A stretch of DNA of 37,846 nucleotides from Nitrospirota bacterium (GTDB lineage Bacteria > Nitrospirota > Nitrospiria > Nitrospirales > Nitrospiraceae). Positions 23,587 to 32,405 of this stretch are shown one piece after another. Location: positions 1-37,846 of the forward strand of contig JACQEY010000117.1 in NCBI GenBank assembly GCA_016200355.1, given 5' to 3'. The position numbers and the translations under genes were made by a program. Positions within the stretch are counted from its first letter, which is position 1. Every line of letters starts with the position of its first letter. A model generated the notes under the pieces. The model made no database searches. It was not told where the DNA came from and saw nothing but the letters and a program-made list of their open reading frames with translations.

Positions 23587-24732
23587 ATGTCGTATTATCG
23601 GTCTCTGCGTGCCGCTGTGATCTTCTTGGGCCTCATAGTTCCTGCACAGTCGATGGCCTTGGAATTCGTCGCCGTTGGACCTCGAGCAACGGGCATGGGT
23701 GGCGCGGGCGTGGCTGTGACGACGGACTCCTTGGCCACCTATTGGAACCCTGCCGGACTCGCGATGACCCAGACGGTGGATGTCAGGATTCAAGGCGGTG
23801 GACAGGTGATCGATCGTCTCGGCATCGCCGACGCGGTCCACGACCTTGAAAACTTCAATACGACTGATACCTCGGCCACTAATCTAGCCAAGGCCCAAGA
23901 CATCGCCAATCGCATCAATCGACCAGGCGCGACAGTGTCGGTAAATGGATCAGCAGGGCTCTATATCAAAGGACACTTGGGGGAGCATGCCTTCGGACTT
24001 AACGTGTCGGATGTCGCAACCGGTGGGGGTTTTGTTTCTACTCCTGTACAGCCCTCCCAGCCTGGCGGGCCTGGCACCCCCATCAGTCTTACAGGACAAA
24101 TGGCACTTCGTGGACTTGAGGCCAGACAGGTGGCGTTCTCCTATGCCTATGCCTTTTCCGATAAAATGTTTTCTATCGGTGTGACGGGAAAAATTCTTCA
24201 AGGCGCCGCCTACAGTGGGAGCACCCTCCTCACTGGAGGGACCGACGTGTCCATTCACGACAATTTCGGGAAAGCCACGATTTCGACCACCTTCGGTATC
24301 GACGTGGGAGCCATCTACCGCCCATCATCCTGGCTGCGCTTTGGACTGGTGGCGAAAGACATCAATCAACCGACCTTTGATGATGTCGGCGGAGGAGAGC
24401 TGAAACTTGGCCCCCAGGTTCGAGGCGGTGTCGCCGTCAACCCCTATTCCTCATTGACGTTGACAGCAGATGTGGATGCGACCTCGAACAAAACCTTTGT
24501 TCCAGGCATCAAGAGCCAGGTGTTGAGTCTAGGAGCTGAACAGACCATCCTCTCCGAATTCCTGTCGTTCCGCCTCGGCGCCTTCAAGAATATGAAAGAT
24601 GCCGGGACACCCTTCACCCCTACTGCAGGGTTGGGCCTACGGATCTTTGCACTCCGTATCGATGTAGGTGGCGGGTATGACTTCCGAGAACAGGGCGCAC
24701 TAGTGTCTGGCTCTGCCTCTTTGACATTCTAA
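23587..24732 (+). CDS. TraF-like outer-membrane beta-barrel protein
   Basis: 381 residues. A signal peptide ends near MALEF at residue 24. The N-terminal mature sequence VGPRATGMGGAGVAVTTDSL, followed by YWNPAGLA, is the hallmark shared by PorV/UPF0164-type and TraF-type (PF13729) proteins and FadL-like barrels. Alternating hydrophobic strands follow, and the chain ends in ASLTF with the C-terminal Phe used by BAM. No plasmid-transfer gene is nearby, so the TraF label names the fold, not conjugation. The ATG at 23587 was chosen because the signal peptide starts there; AAGGA lies 14 bases upstream. It is followed by a lipoprotein gene on the same strand after 15 bp. Substrate is unknown. Confidence 0.78.
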   Translation: MSYYRSLRAAVIFLGLIVPAQSMALEFVAVGPRATGMGGAGVAVTTDSLATYWNPAGLAMTQTVDVRIQGGGQVIDRLGIADAVHDLENFNTTDTSATNLAKAQDIANRINRPGATVSVNGSAGLYIKGHLGEHAFGLNVSDVATGGGFVSTPVQPSQPGGPGTPISLTGQMALRGLEARQVAFSYAYAFSDKMFSIGVTGKILQGAAYSGSTLLTGGTDVSIHDNFGKATISTTFGIDVGAIYRPSSWLRFGLVAKDINQPTFDDVGGGELKLGPQVRGGVAVNPYSSLTLTADVDATSNKTFVPGIKSQVLSLGAEQTILSEFLSFRLGAFKNMKDAGTPFTPTAGLGLRIFALRIDVGGGYDFREQGALVSGSASLTF

Positions 24733-24747
24733 TGGTATACTGAATTC

Positions 24748-25353
24748 ATGTGTACGCTTCATCAACTGCGACGTGCCATCCTCCTCTGCCTTCTCCCTCT
24801 CGTAGTCGCCGGCTGTGGCGGCTTACAGGAAGTGTGGGAGGGACCAGGCGCGAGAATGTTCCGGCCTCAAGCCATTGCGGTGCTTCCCCCCATGGCAAGC
24901 CAATACGACAACGCACGCGAGGATATTCAAGAGGTCTTGTCCGGCGCCCTGAACAAGACCGCCAATATCGAGCGGGTGGTGTCTCCTGAAAATGTGACGG
25001 ATATCTTCCAGGCTTCGAAAGAGGCATTCGATGCGTTGGTGTTCTACTTCTCGCGCCTGGAAATGACGGGTCAGTCCGACAAGGATTCCGCTGTAAAGTT
25101 GGGCAAAGCGCTGAACGTGGACTCGTTCTTAGTTGTACGGGTGAACTCTTGGGAATACATGCGCAAAGAAGGTGATAACGTCGGCCGAGTGGGCCTCAGC
25201 CTCCGTCTGGTCGATGCCACCACCGGCACCACCGTGTGGAAGGCGCGACATGAACGGTCGAGCAGCTATATGTTCTATCGGCCGAATTTAAAGGATCTTG
25301 CGAAAGAGTTGGCAGCTGAGATGATTAAAGCCATGCCCCCCCAAGCCAAATAA
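24748..25353 (+). CDS. Predicted outer-membrane lipoprotein, DUF799/GNA1162-like
   Basis: 201 residues with a lipobox VAGC (cysteine near residue 23). The mature part has IAVLPPMASQYDNAREDIQE, then FDALVFYFSRLEM, then LGKALNVDSFLVVRVNSWE and SLRLVDATTGTTVWKARHE. This order resembles the GNA1162/DUF799 group and the periplasmic-facing CsgG-like assembly lipoproteins, in which such phrases recur. It follows the TraF-like barrel gene after 15 bp, so the two may act together in the outer membrane. Between it and trpA (25354-25516) lie a nine-base repeat array and a partial MITE-like element rather than a gene. Confidence 0.72.
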   Translation: MCTLHQLRRAILLCLLPLVVAGCGGLQEVWEGPGARMFRPQAIAVLPPMASQYDNAREDIQEVLSGALNKTANIERVVSPENVTDIFQASKEAFDALVFYFSRLEMTGQSDKDSAVKLGKALNVDSFLVVRVNSWEYMRKEGDNVGRVGLSLRLVDATTGTTVWKARHERSSSYMFYRPNLKDLAKELAAEMIKAMPPQAK

Positions 25354-25376
25354 TAGTCCCCGCCTCATCTCTTGTT

Positions 25377-25412
25377 CATTTGGTCTATTTGGTTTGTCTG
25401 GTTTTTTGGTTG
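25377..25412. repeat. Nine-base tandem repeat array (TTTGGTTNN type)
   Basis: Four units of nine bases: CATTTGGTC, TATTTGGTT, TGTCTGGTT, TTTTGGTTG. The same unit type occurs at 28240-28345. It lies between the lipoprotein gene and the end of trpA. Confidence 0.65.
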
Positions 25413-25470
25413 GACGAAACTAAGCAGATCAACCCGAGAGATCGGACAGACTGCCTTGCCCCGAAGTGCC

Positions 25471-25520
25471 GGCCATTGAAATTCTGCAGGACCAACATGG
25501 ATTTTCCAGCAGCCTGCTAG
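25471..25520. mobile_element. Half MITE-like element ending in the trpA stop codon
   Basis: GGCCATTGAAATTCTGCAGG to CAGCAGCCTGCTAG matches the right end of the element at 7442-7489 at about three quarters of positions. Its final TAG, read on the minus strand as TAGCAGGCTGCTGGAAAA, provides the TAG stop of trpA. Confidence 0.6.
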
Positions 25521-26335
25521 CGGGTTTTTGGCTGAGCCGCGCTCATGGCAGCTTTCAATGAGCGGACAAATTCCGCCACATGCTTCACCATCTCCGGTTT
25601 CTGCTGGTATGCGGCGATCTGCTTGACGATCGCACTGCCGACGATCACCCCATCGGCAATGGCCGAAACCTTAGCAGCATCTTCCGGCGTTGCGACTCCG
25701 AATCCGACTGCTACCGGAACGTGGGTGACCTTCTTAATTTTCTCGACGTTCTTACCCACATCGACCAGGTTGACCAATTTCGCGCCGGTGATGCCGGTCA
25801 GCGACACGTAATAGACGAAGCCCTGTGACTGGCGCGCGACAAAGGTCCGTCGCTCTGCCGTGCTCGTGGGAGCCAGAAGAAATATCAGTGGAAGCCCAGC
25901 CGCGGCAGCCGGCCCTTTGAGCGGGCCTGCTTCATCCGGCGGCATGTCAGGAAAAATGAGCCCATCGATACCGGCCTGGGCAGCCTCCTGGCAAAACCGT
26001 TCAGGACCGAATGCGTGAATACTATTGTAGTAGGCCATCAAGACCAGCGGAATCTGGGTTCTGGCCCTGAGACGAGTGACCATGGAAATGATCGTTCGAA
26101 GCGATGTCCCACTGCGCAAGGCTCGCTCTGCCGCCTGTTGAATCACGGGACCATCGGCGATGGGATCGGAAAACGGGACACCCAGTTCAATGATATCGGC
26201 ACCGGCCTGTTCTAACGCCACAACGAGTTGCTCTGTCTCTTTCAGTGAGGGGTCGCCTGCCATGACATAGGCAATGAGTGCCTTTTCACCTCGCTGCCGA
26301 AGCTGTGCAAAGGTGCGGTCAAGCTTTGAGGTCAC
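25517..26335 (-). CDS. trpA: Tryptophan synthase alpha subunit
   Basis: 272 residues. Splits indole-3-glycerol phosphate to indole, which channels to the beta subunit. The (beta/alpha)8 active-site residues are visible: the Glu in [15 protein letters not shown] and the Asp in the same stretch, with [12 protein letters not shown] and the phosphate-binding [10 protein letters not shown] near residue 212. The ATG at 26335 overlaps the trpB stop by four bases, the classic coupling. The stop codon comes from a repeat element (25471-25520). It is the last gene of the minus-strand trp operon. Confidence 0.96.
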   Translation of the reverse strand: MTSKLDRTFAQLRQRGEKALIAYVMAGDPSLKETEQLVVALEQAGADIIELGVPFSDPIADGPVIQQAAERALRSGTSLRTIISMVTRLRARTQIPLVLMAYYNSIHAFGPERFCQEAAQAGIDGLIFPDMPPDEAGPLKGPAAAAGLPLIFLLAPTSTAERRTFVARQSQGFVYYVSLTGITGAKLVNLVDVGKNVEKIKKVTHVPVAVGFGVATPEDAAKVSAIADGVIVGSAIVKQIAAYQQKPEMVKHVAEFVRSLKAAMSAAQPKTR

Positions 26336-27525
26336 AGCGTAATCCCTCGCATGTTCGCGATCTGCTGGACATCCTTATCTCCTCGGCCGGATAGATTCAC
26401 GACCAGAAGCTGGCTCTTCTTCATCGTGGGCGCGACCTTCATCGTGTGAGCAATGGCGTGGGCGCTTTCGAGTGCCGGCATGATCCCTTCTTCTCTGGCC
26501 AATAGATCGAATGCCGCCATGGCTTCGTCGTCGGTCACTGAGGTGTATTCAGCTCGCCCTTGATCCCGCAAATAACTGTGCTCGGGGCCGATTGCAGCAT
26601 AGTCCAACCCGGCTGATACCGAATGGGTTAGATTCACTTGTCCGTCATCACCCTGAAGCAAATAGGTCATGGTGCCTTGCAAGACGCCCGGCTTTCCTCC
26701 GGAAAAACGCGCGGCATGTTTTCCGCTCGCGACCCCCAGGCCGCCGGCTTCGACGCCGATCATTTTTACCTTCTTGTCCCGGATGAATGCATGGAAGAGT
26801 CCTATGGCATTGCTGCCCCCGCCGACGCAGGCAATCAGGCAATCCGGCAACCGCCCTTCAGCCGCCAGGATCTGTCGCCGAGCTTCACGTCCGATGATGG
26901 ATTGGAAGTCCCGAATCATCATCGGATAGGGATGGGCTCCGAGCACAGAACCGAGGATGTAGTGGGTCGTGCGGATATTCGTCGTCCAATCCCGCATGGC
27001 TTCGCTGATGGCATCCTTGAGCGTGCGGCTTCCTGCGTCAACCCCGGTGACAGTCGAGCCGAGCAGTCTCATCCGGAAGACGTTCAGCGCCTGACGCCGC
27101 ATATCGTCGGTCCCCATGTACACTTCACATTGAAGGCCAAACATCGCCGCGACAGTCGCCGTCGCCACCCCATGTTGGCCGGCTCCGGTTTCAGCGATGA
27201 TGCGAGGCTTCTTCATCCGCCTGGCCAGAAGTCCTTGCCCGATCGCGTTATTGATTTTATGAGCCCCGGTATGACAAAGGTCTTCGCGCTTCAAATAAAT
27301 CTTCGCTCCACCCAGCCGCTTCGTAAGTCGCTGCGCAAAGTAGAGAGCGGTAGGACGACCGACGTAGTGCTTCAAGTAATAGGCGAGCTCGGACTGAAAG
27401 CCTCGATCCTTTTTTACACGGGCATATTCCTGCTCCAATTCAAGCAGGGCAGGCATCAGTGTTTCTGGAACATAGCGTCCGCCATACGCGCCGAAACGGC
27501 CTTGCTTGTTGGGAACAGAACTCAT
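26332..27525 (-). CDS. trpB: Tryptophan synthase beta subunit
   Basis: 397 residues. Condenses indole with L-serine using pyridoxal phosphate. The PLP lysine is in [15 protein letters not shown] near residue 90, the phosphate grip is [10 protein letters not shown] near 230, and [13 protein letters not shown] and [15 protein letters not shown] are family hallmarks. The N-terminus, [19 protein letters not shown], is typical. The ATG at 27525 is 44 bp after trpF. The four-base overlap with trpA supports stoichiometric production of the alpha2-beta2 complex. Confidence 0.97.
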   Translation of the reverse strand: MSSVPNKQGRFGAYGGRYVPETLMPALLELEQEYARVKKDRGFQSELAYYLKHYVGRPTALYFAQRLTKRLGGAKIYLKREDLCHTGAHKINNAIGQGLLARRMKKPRIIAETGAGQHGVATATVAAMFGLQCEVYMGTDDMRRQALNVFRMRLLGSTVTGVDAGSRTLKDAISEAMRDWTTNIRTTHYILGSVLGAHPYPMMIRDFQSIIGREARRQILAAEGRLPDCLIACVGGGSNAIGLFHAFIRDKKVKMIGVEAGGLGVASGKHAARFSGGKPGVLQGTMTYLLQGDDGQVNLTHSVSAGLDYAAIGPEHSYLRDQGRAEYTSVTDDEAMAAFDLLAREEGIMPALESAHAIAHTMKVAPTMKKSQLLVVNLSGRGDKDVQQIANMRGITL

Positions 27526-27569
27526 CTTCGTCCTTCTGCCTGCTTAGGCCGGGTGCAGTATAAACAGGG

Positions 27570-28211
27570 TCATGTTGGAGAGACAACTCTGACGGCGTGA
27601 ATAAATGCACGCACTTTCGCGTGGTCTTTCTTGCCGGGCGCCTGCTCAACGCCGCTGCTCACATCCACACCGTACGGTTGTACCGCCTGGATGGCTTTCT
27701 TGACATTGTCCGGGGTGAGCCCCCCGGCTAGGAGAATGTTCGCAGCCTTGGCTACTTCTGCGGCCAGTTGCCAATCGATCACCTGTCCAGTGCCTCCATA
27801 AGACTGCTCGGAAAAGGCGTCCAGTATGAACCCTCGAACACCGGCCCGACCACGATACTCCGCCAAAGCGAGAAACGTGCTCCGATCTTTCACGCGCAGC
27901 GCTTTCAGGATAGTACGGCCCAACTCTTTGCAATAGATCGCCGATTCATTTCCGTGCAACTGTGCGATTGCGAGTCCACAGTCATCCATCAGACTCCGAA
28001 CCACTTGTTGGTCTTCGTCGACGAACACACCCACCGGTATCACCAAGGGAGGCAGATTCATAATGATCTGCCTGGCCAGCGTAGGCTCGATATACCGGGG
28101 GCTTTTCAGATAGAACACGAACCCCAAGGCATCGGCCCCCGCCTCGACTGCAACGGCAGCATCCTCAGCGTTGGTAATCCCACAAATTTTGACTTTGGGT
28201 ATAGCGGCCAT
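27570..28211 (-). CDS. trpF: Phosphoribosylanthranilate isomerase
   Basis: 213 residues. Converts N-(5-phosphoribosyl)anthranilate to the ribulose form. Landmarks: KICGITNAEDAAVAVEAGAD at the start with the catalytic Cys, DALGFVFYLKSPRYI, QLHGNE near residue 95, LDAFSE with the catalytic Asp, and AGGLTPDNVKKAI near 165. The ATG at 28211 starts MAAIPKVKICGIT. It is separated from trpC by 172 bp holding nine-base arrays and a partial MITE, so whether it stays in one transcript with trpC is less certain than for the other junctions. Confidence 0.95.
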   Translation of the reverse strand: MAAIPKVKICGITNAEDAAVAVEAGADALGFVFYLKSPRYIEPTLARQIIMNLPPLVIPVGVFVDEDQQVVRSLMDDCGLAIAQLHGNESAIYCKELGRTILKALRVKDRSTFLALAEYRGRAGVRGFILDAFSEQSYGGTGQVIDWQLAAEVAKAANILLAGGLTPDNVKKAIQAVQPYGVDVSSGVEQAPGKKDHAKVRAFIHAVRVVSPT

Positions 28212-28239
28212 CTTAAACGCTCCGCACGTCTAGAGAAGT

Positions 28240-28345
28240 CAGGTCTGTCTGGTCCATCTGGTTTCTCAGGTCTATCTGGTTTGTTTAGTTCTTCGAGTCG
28301 GACTTGTTTAACCAAACAAACGAGACAAACCAAATAAACCAAATA
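28240..28345. repeat. Paired nine-base repeat arrays in opposite orientation
   Basis: Left array 28240-28293: CAGGTCTGT, CTGGTCCAT, CTGGTTTCT, CAGGTCTAT, CTGGTTTGT, TTAGTTCTT. Right array 28310-28345, on the other strand: AACCAAACA, AACGAGACA, AACCAAATA, AACCAAATA. The arrays can pair with each other to form a large hairpin between trpF and trpC. Unit length nine is a multiple of three, so reading frames through it stay open. Confidence 0.7.
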
Positions 28346-28356
28346 ACAGTCTTCCT

Positions 28357-28386
28357 CTGCTGGCGAGCTTTTTCAGCATCCTGCTA
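28357..28386. mobile_element. Half MITE-like element ending in the trpC stop codon
   Basis: CTGCTGGCGAGCTTTTTCAG followed by CATCCTGCTA, read on the minus strand, is TAGCAGGATGCTGAAAAAGC, identical over 19 bases to the left end of the argC-argJ element. Its TAG is the trpC stop codon. Confidence 0.7.
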
Positions 28387-29205
28387 TGCGTGCGACGGAG
28401 CCGGCACTCCTCGTAACTCACGAATCTTTTCCCCGATGTCATCGGCTCGAATGAGCGATTCTCCCACGAGCATGGCATGGATGCCGGCTTCGACCAGCCG
28501 GACGACGTCGGCGCGCTGGTGGATGCCGCTTTCGCTGACGATCAGCTTGCCGGACGGAATCCGTTTCGCCAAGCGCAGCGTGATGGCCAGATCGGTCGTG
28601 AAGGTCTTAAGATCTCGGTTGTTGATACCGATCAGCCTCGCCTCCGGGAGTCGCTCCAATACCCTATCAAGTTCGCGCTCATGATGGGTCTCGATAAGCA
28701 CGTCCACCCCTAACCCACGGGCGAGGGCATAGAAATCGATCAGTTGCTGCCGTTCAAGCGCGGCGACGATCAAGAGGACTGCATCGGCCCCGTAGGCTCG
28801 CGCTTCGTAGAATTGAATCTCGTCGACCATGAACTCTTTGTTCAAGACGGGCATGGGCACCGACTGTTTGATCTCTCGGAGATAGTCGAGGCTCCCCTGG
28901 AAGAAATCCTTGTCGGTTAAGACGGACAGCGCCGAGGCGCCATGGACATGGTAGGCCTTGGCAATTTCGAGATAGTCGAACCGCTCAGAAAACTCAGGGC
29001 GGAGCAGGCCAAGACTGGGTGAGGCCTTTTTCACTTCGGCAATCAGCGAAGGACTGCCGCCCGTTCTCGTAGCTTCGAGGGTCACGGCAAAACCGAGTGG
29101 ACCTGGCGCGTCTTGAATCTTCGCCTTCAACTCGGAGAGATAGCCCCGGCTTCGCTTGCGCCGGAGTTCCGCTTTCTTATGCTCAAGAATGCGAGAGAGA
29201 ATCAC
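28384..29205 (-). CDS. trpC: Indole-3-glycerol phosphate synthase
   Basis: 273 residues. Closes the indole ring from carboxyphenylamino-deoxyribulose phosphate. Family segments: LIAEVKKASPSLGLL near residue 65 with the catalytic Lys, ALSVLTDKDFFQGSLDYL, VLNKEFMVDEIQFYEARAYG, LIGINNRDLKTF and IVSESGIHQRADV. The start is GTG at 29205 (VILSRILEHKKAEL), eight bases past the trpD stop and with AAGGG upstream; the frame is open much further back, inside trpD, which is not meaningful. This TrpC is a single-domain protein, not fused to TrpF. The stop codon comes from a repeat end. Confidence 0.94.
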   Translation of the reverse strand: MILSRILEHKKAELRRKRSRGYLSELKAKIQDAPGPLGFAVTLEATRTGGSPSLIAEVKKASPSLGLLRPEFSERFDYLEIAKAYHVHGASALSVLTDKDFFQGSLDYLREIKQSVPMPVLNKEFMVDEIQFYEARAYGADAVLLIVAALERQQLIDFYALARGLGVDVLIETHHERELDRVLERLPEARLIGINNRDLKTFTTDLAITLRLAKRIPSGKLIVSESGIHQRADVVRLVEAGIHAMLVGESLIRADDIGEKIRELRGVPAPSHA

Positions 29206-29212
29206 AATGGCA

Positions 29213-30226
29213 TCAGCCCTTATTCGTAAATGCGATGAGACGGGCCAATTTCTCAGCCGCGGCACCAGAATCGATAGCCTGGCCCGCCAGGAGGAACCCC
29301 TCTTGAAGGGTTGCCGCCTTGCGCCCTGCAACAAGAGCCGGCGCGGCATTTAAACAGACGATGTCCCGTTTCGGCCCCTTCCGCCCTTGGAGAATGTCGC
29401 GAGTGATCGCGGCATTCTCTTGCGGAGTCCCTCCAGTCAGCTGTTTAGCTGGAACCAGCGCCAGTCCAAATTCCCCCGGGTCCAGAAGATAGTTTGAGAG
29501 AACACCCCCCTTGGCTTCCGAAATCTGCGTCTTTGTAGTGAGTGTGATCTCATCGAGCCCGTCCATCCCATGGACGACAAAGCAATGTTGCGACCCGAGA
29601 TGCATGAGCACATTCCCCAGCAGAGAGGTTAATCGACCTTCATAGACACCGAGCACTTGAATGGTAGCTCCCGCAGGATTGGTCAGGGGGCCCAAAAGAT
29701 TCAATATAGTCCGGATGCCCATTTCCTGTCTTGGGGCGGCACAATGTTTCATGGCTCCATGATAGAGCGGGGCGAAGAGAAAGCCGATCCCGACCTCATT
29801 GATACAATCGGCCACACGTTCAGTCGGCAGATCGATCTTGACCCCGAGGGCCGATAGGACGTCTGCACTCCCTGACTTGGACGACACGGAACGGTTGCCG
29901 TGCTTTGCCACAGTCATGCCTGCACCTGCGAGGACAAGCGCCGCTGTGGTGGAAATATTGAACGTGTGGGCTCCGTCCCCGCCCGTGCCGCAAGTATCCA
30001 CAACCAGGGGATCTCCGATTGCGATGCGGACGGCTTTGGCACGCATAGCCCGCACGGAGCCGGCAATTTCCTCGACGGTTTCTCCCTTCAGACGGAGCCC
30101 CATCAAGTAGGCGGCAATTTGGGCCTGAGTCGCTGCGCCTTCCATGATCTCGAGCATCACCGACTCGGCTTCTTGTTCGGTGAGGGAGGAACGGTCGGCA
30201 AGTTTAGCAATCGCGTTTTTGATCAT
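29213..30226 (-). CDS. trpD: Anthranilate phosphoribosyltransferase
   Basis: 337 residues. Joins anthranilate to PRPP. Substrate-binding motifs are intact: VDTCGTGGDGAHTFNIST near residue 75, VAKHGNRSVSSKSGSADVL near 105, and FLFAPLYHGAMKH near 150. The N-terminal helical domain has SLTEQEAESVM. It is a separate enzyme rather than a fusion with TrpG. The ATG at 30226 is 24 bp after trpG, and trpC starts eight bases after its stop. Confidence 0.96.
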   Translation of the reverse strand: MIKNAIAKLADRSSLTEQEAESVMLEIMEGAATQAQIAAYLMGLRLKGETVEEIAGSVRAMRAKAVRIAIGDPLVVDTCGTGGDGAHTFNISTTAALVLAGAGMTVAKHGNRSVSSKSGSADVLSALGVKIDLPTERVADCINEVGIGFLFAPLYHGAMKHCAAPRQEMGIRTILNLLGPLTNPAGATIQVLGVYEGRLTSLLGNVLMHLGSQHCFVVHGMDGLDEITLTTKTQISEAKGGVLSNYLLDPGEFGLALVPAKQLTGGTPQENAAITRDILQGRKGPKRDIVCLNAAPALVAGRKAATLQEGFLLAGQAIDSGAAAEKLARLIAFTNKG

Positions 30227-30250
30227 GGATCGGAAGCGGGGCGAGCCACG

Positions 30251-30814
30251 CTACAGCTTAAGGAAGTTTCGAAGCAGATCCTTCCCCGACGTGGTGAGAA
30301 TCGACTCTGGATGAAACTGTACCCCTTCAATACCCAGCGATCGATGGCGGAGTCCCATGATTTCACCCTCGTTCGTCTCGGCAGAGATTTCAAAACAGGA
30401 CGGCAACGTTTCTCGCTTCACAATCAGAGAGTGGTAGCGTGTCGCGTCAAAGGGAGTAGGCAGCTTATGAAAAATCGTTTTCCCGTCGTGCTGGATCTTC
30501 GACGTTTTGCCATGCATTAACCGTTCGGCTCGGACAACTTCGCCGCCGAACGCCACTGCCAGAGACTGATGGCCGAGGCAGACGCCCAAAAGCGGGAGAC
30601 GCCCGCCAAAATACCGGACAGTCTCGACCGATACGCCCGCTTCCATTGGTGTGCAGGGTCCAGGAGAAATAACGATGCGGCTAGGTTGTAGCAACTCTAT
30701 CTGGTCGATCGTAATCTTATTGTTGCGGAATACTCGAACGTCTTCACCCAGTTCCCCGAAATACTGCACGAGGTTATACGTGAAGGAATCATAGTTGTCG
30801 ATCATCAGTAACAT
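30251..30814 (-). CDS. trpG: Anthranilate synthase component II (glutamine amidotransferase)
   Basis: 187 residues. Releases ammonia from glutamine for TrpE. The class I triad is present: Cys in [15 protein letters not shown] near residue 80, and His and Glu in [11 protein letters not shown] near 169. [12 protein letters not shown] is another hallmark. The ATG at 30814 ([16 protein letters not shown]) matches the family N-terminus; the second Met four codons on is also possible. No clear ribosome-binding site is visible. It lies 82 bp after trpE. Confidence 0.95.
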   Translation of the reverse strand: MLLMIDNYDSFTYNLVQYFGELGEDVRVFRNNKITIDQIELLQPSRIVISPGPCTPMEAGVSVETVRYFGGRLPLLGVCLGHQSLAVAFGGEVVRAERLMHGKTSKIQHDGKTIFHKLPTPFDATRYHSLIVKRETLPSCFEISAETNEGEIMGLRHRSLGIEGVQFHPESILTTSGKDLLRNFLKL

Positions 30815-30896
30815 AAAAAAACCGTGCGGTGTCAGACGTTGGGGGGATCGGCAAGCCTCTGATCGCCTCACCCCTTACCCATCACGCCTTACGTGC

Positions 30897-32393
30897 TCAT
30901 TCCAGTCCCTGCTCGGCCAATTCGACGGCTTTCATCATGGCCTGAGCCTTATTACAGGTCTCTTCATACTCATGTTCAGGGTTCGAATCAGCCACAATGC
31001 CGGCTCCGGCCTGAATGAAGGCCTGATGCTTTCTCACGACGACCGTCCGGATATTAATGCACATGTCCATATTGCCGGAGAAGCTAAAATAGCCCACCGC
31101 GCCGGCATAGGGACCGCGCCGCGTGGGCTCGAGTTCATCGATAATCTGCATCGCTCGAATCTTCGGCGCACCGGAGACCGTGCCGGCAGGGAAGCAGGCG
31201 CGCAACACGTCGTATGAGGTCTTCGATTCATCCAGTTGCCCTGTCACATTCGACACAATGTGCATCACATGCGAATACCGCTCAACGTGCATGAGCGAAT
31301 CCACAGTGACCGAGCCTGGCTTCGCCACGCGGCCGACATCGTTCCGCCCAAGATCGACGAGCATCACATGCTCGGCCCGTTCCTTTTCATCAGCCAATAG
31401 CCGCTGTTCCATCCGTTGATCTTCGTCAAGATTGACGCCGCGGCGGCGCGTGCCGGCAATAGGGCGGACGGAAATTACGCCGTTTTCGCAACGGACAAGC
31501 GTCTCAGGAGAGGAGCCAACCAGTTCGACCCCCGCGATACGGAGGTAATACATATAGGGAGAGGGATTCACCACGCGCAAGGCGCGATAGAGCTGCAAAG
31601 GCGGCGCCTGAACATTGGTCTCCCATCGCTGGGATAATACCGCTTGCACGATGTCGCCGGCCCGAATGTATTCCTTCGTTCGCACGACCATCTTCTCAAA
31701 GTCTGCCTTGCTCATGTTCGCCGTAAAGGTCACCGGCTTGCGGCGGCGATGCGGACGCGTTCGGCGGAGCGGACGTCTGAGCCTTGTAATCGTGCGTTCA
31801 ATCCGTTCCGTTGCCGAACGGTAGGCGGTCTTGATGCCGCGTTCCCCCTTTGTCGTAACATGGGCGGTGGCCACGACTTTAATCTTCTGGGCCACATTGT
31901 CAAAGATCAGCATCGTATCAGTGAACAGGAAGGCAAAGTCAGGCAGATTGAGCGAGTCCTTCTGCCGAGCGGCCAGGTCCTCGAACGTACGCACCATGTC
32001 GTAGCTCAGATATCCGACGGCGCCGCCGACGAACGGGGGAAGGCCCGGCACGGTCACCGGGCGATAGCCGTCCATCATCTCCCTTAGACGTTCGAGAGGA
32101 TTCCCACAGGTCGCAATACGCTTCTTGCGCGTACCCTGCACGACAAGAAGATCGCCACGATCCTCATACACGACAATGGGTGAACCACTACCGAGAAAGG
32201 AGTAGCGTGCCCATTTCTCACCACCCTCAATGGACTCTAGGAGGTAGGCTGAGGGGCCATGATCGATTTTAGCAAAGGCAGAAACGGGGGTCTCATAGTC
32301 CGCGAGGATCTCTCGATAGAGCGGAACGAGATTACCCTCTCCGGCATACTGACGAAATTGGTCTAGACTGAGTGAGTATTGCGGCGGGGCCAT
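30897..32393 (-). CDS. trpE: Anthranilate synthase component I
   Basis: 498 residues. Makes anthranilate from chorismate with ammonia from TrpG. The tryptophan-feedback site motif LLES is in SAYLLESIEGGEKWARYS near residue 48, so feedback inhibition is likely kept. The chorismate domain shows GTRRRGVNLDEDQRM, VDLGRNDVGRV, FPAGTVSGAPKIRAM and AGAGIVADSNPEHEYEE. A short Arg-rich insert (RLRRPLRRTRPHRRRKP, residues about 205-220) lies between the two domains and is unusual. The ATG at 32393 has AGGA seven bases upstream and lies 12 bp after a LysM lipoprotein gene, so the operon may start further upstream than trpE. Confidence 0.97.
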   Translation of the reverse strand: MAPPQYSLSLDQFRQYAGEGNLVPLYREILADYETPVSAFAKIDHGPSAYLLESIEGGEKWARYSFLGSGSPIVVYEDRGDLLVVQGTRKKRIATCGNPLERLREMMDGYRPVTVPGLPPFVGGAVGYLSYDMVRTFEDLAARQKDSLNLPDFAFLFTDTMLIFDNVAQKIKVVATAHVTTKGERGIKTAYRSATERIERTITRLRRPLRRTRPHRRRKPVTFTANMSKADFEKMVVRTKEYIRAGDIVQAVLSQRWETNVQAPPLQLYRALRVVNPSPYMYYLRIAGVELVGSSPETLVRCENGVISVRPIAGTRRRGVNLDEDQRMEQRLLADEKERAEHVMLVDLGRNDVGRVAKPGSVTVDSLMHVERYSHVMHIVSNVTGQLDESKTSYDVLRACFPAGTVSGAPKIRAMQIIDELEPTRRGPYAGAVGYFSFSGNMDMCINIRTVVVRKHQAFIQAGAGIVADSNPEHEYEETCNKAQAMMKAVELAEQGLE

Positions 32394-32405
32394 ATGGCCG
32401 TCCTA

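Noticed and set aside
23587-24732. Conjugation (TraF) function
   Set aside because: The TraF-like name reflects the barrel fold; no other transfer gene lies nearby.
26638-27600. Long open frame opposite trpB (320 codons, plus strand)
   Set aside because: It is an antisense shadow of trpB, whose motifs and length are complete.
28240-28345. Possible CRISPR array
   Set aside because: Units are nine bases with no spacers and are in opposed orientation; no cas gene is present.
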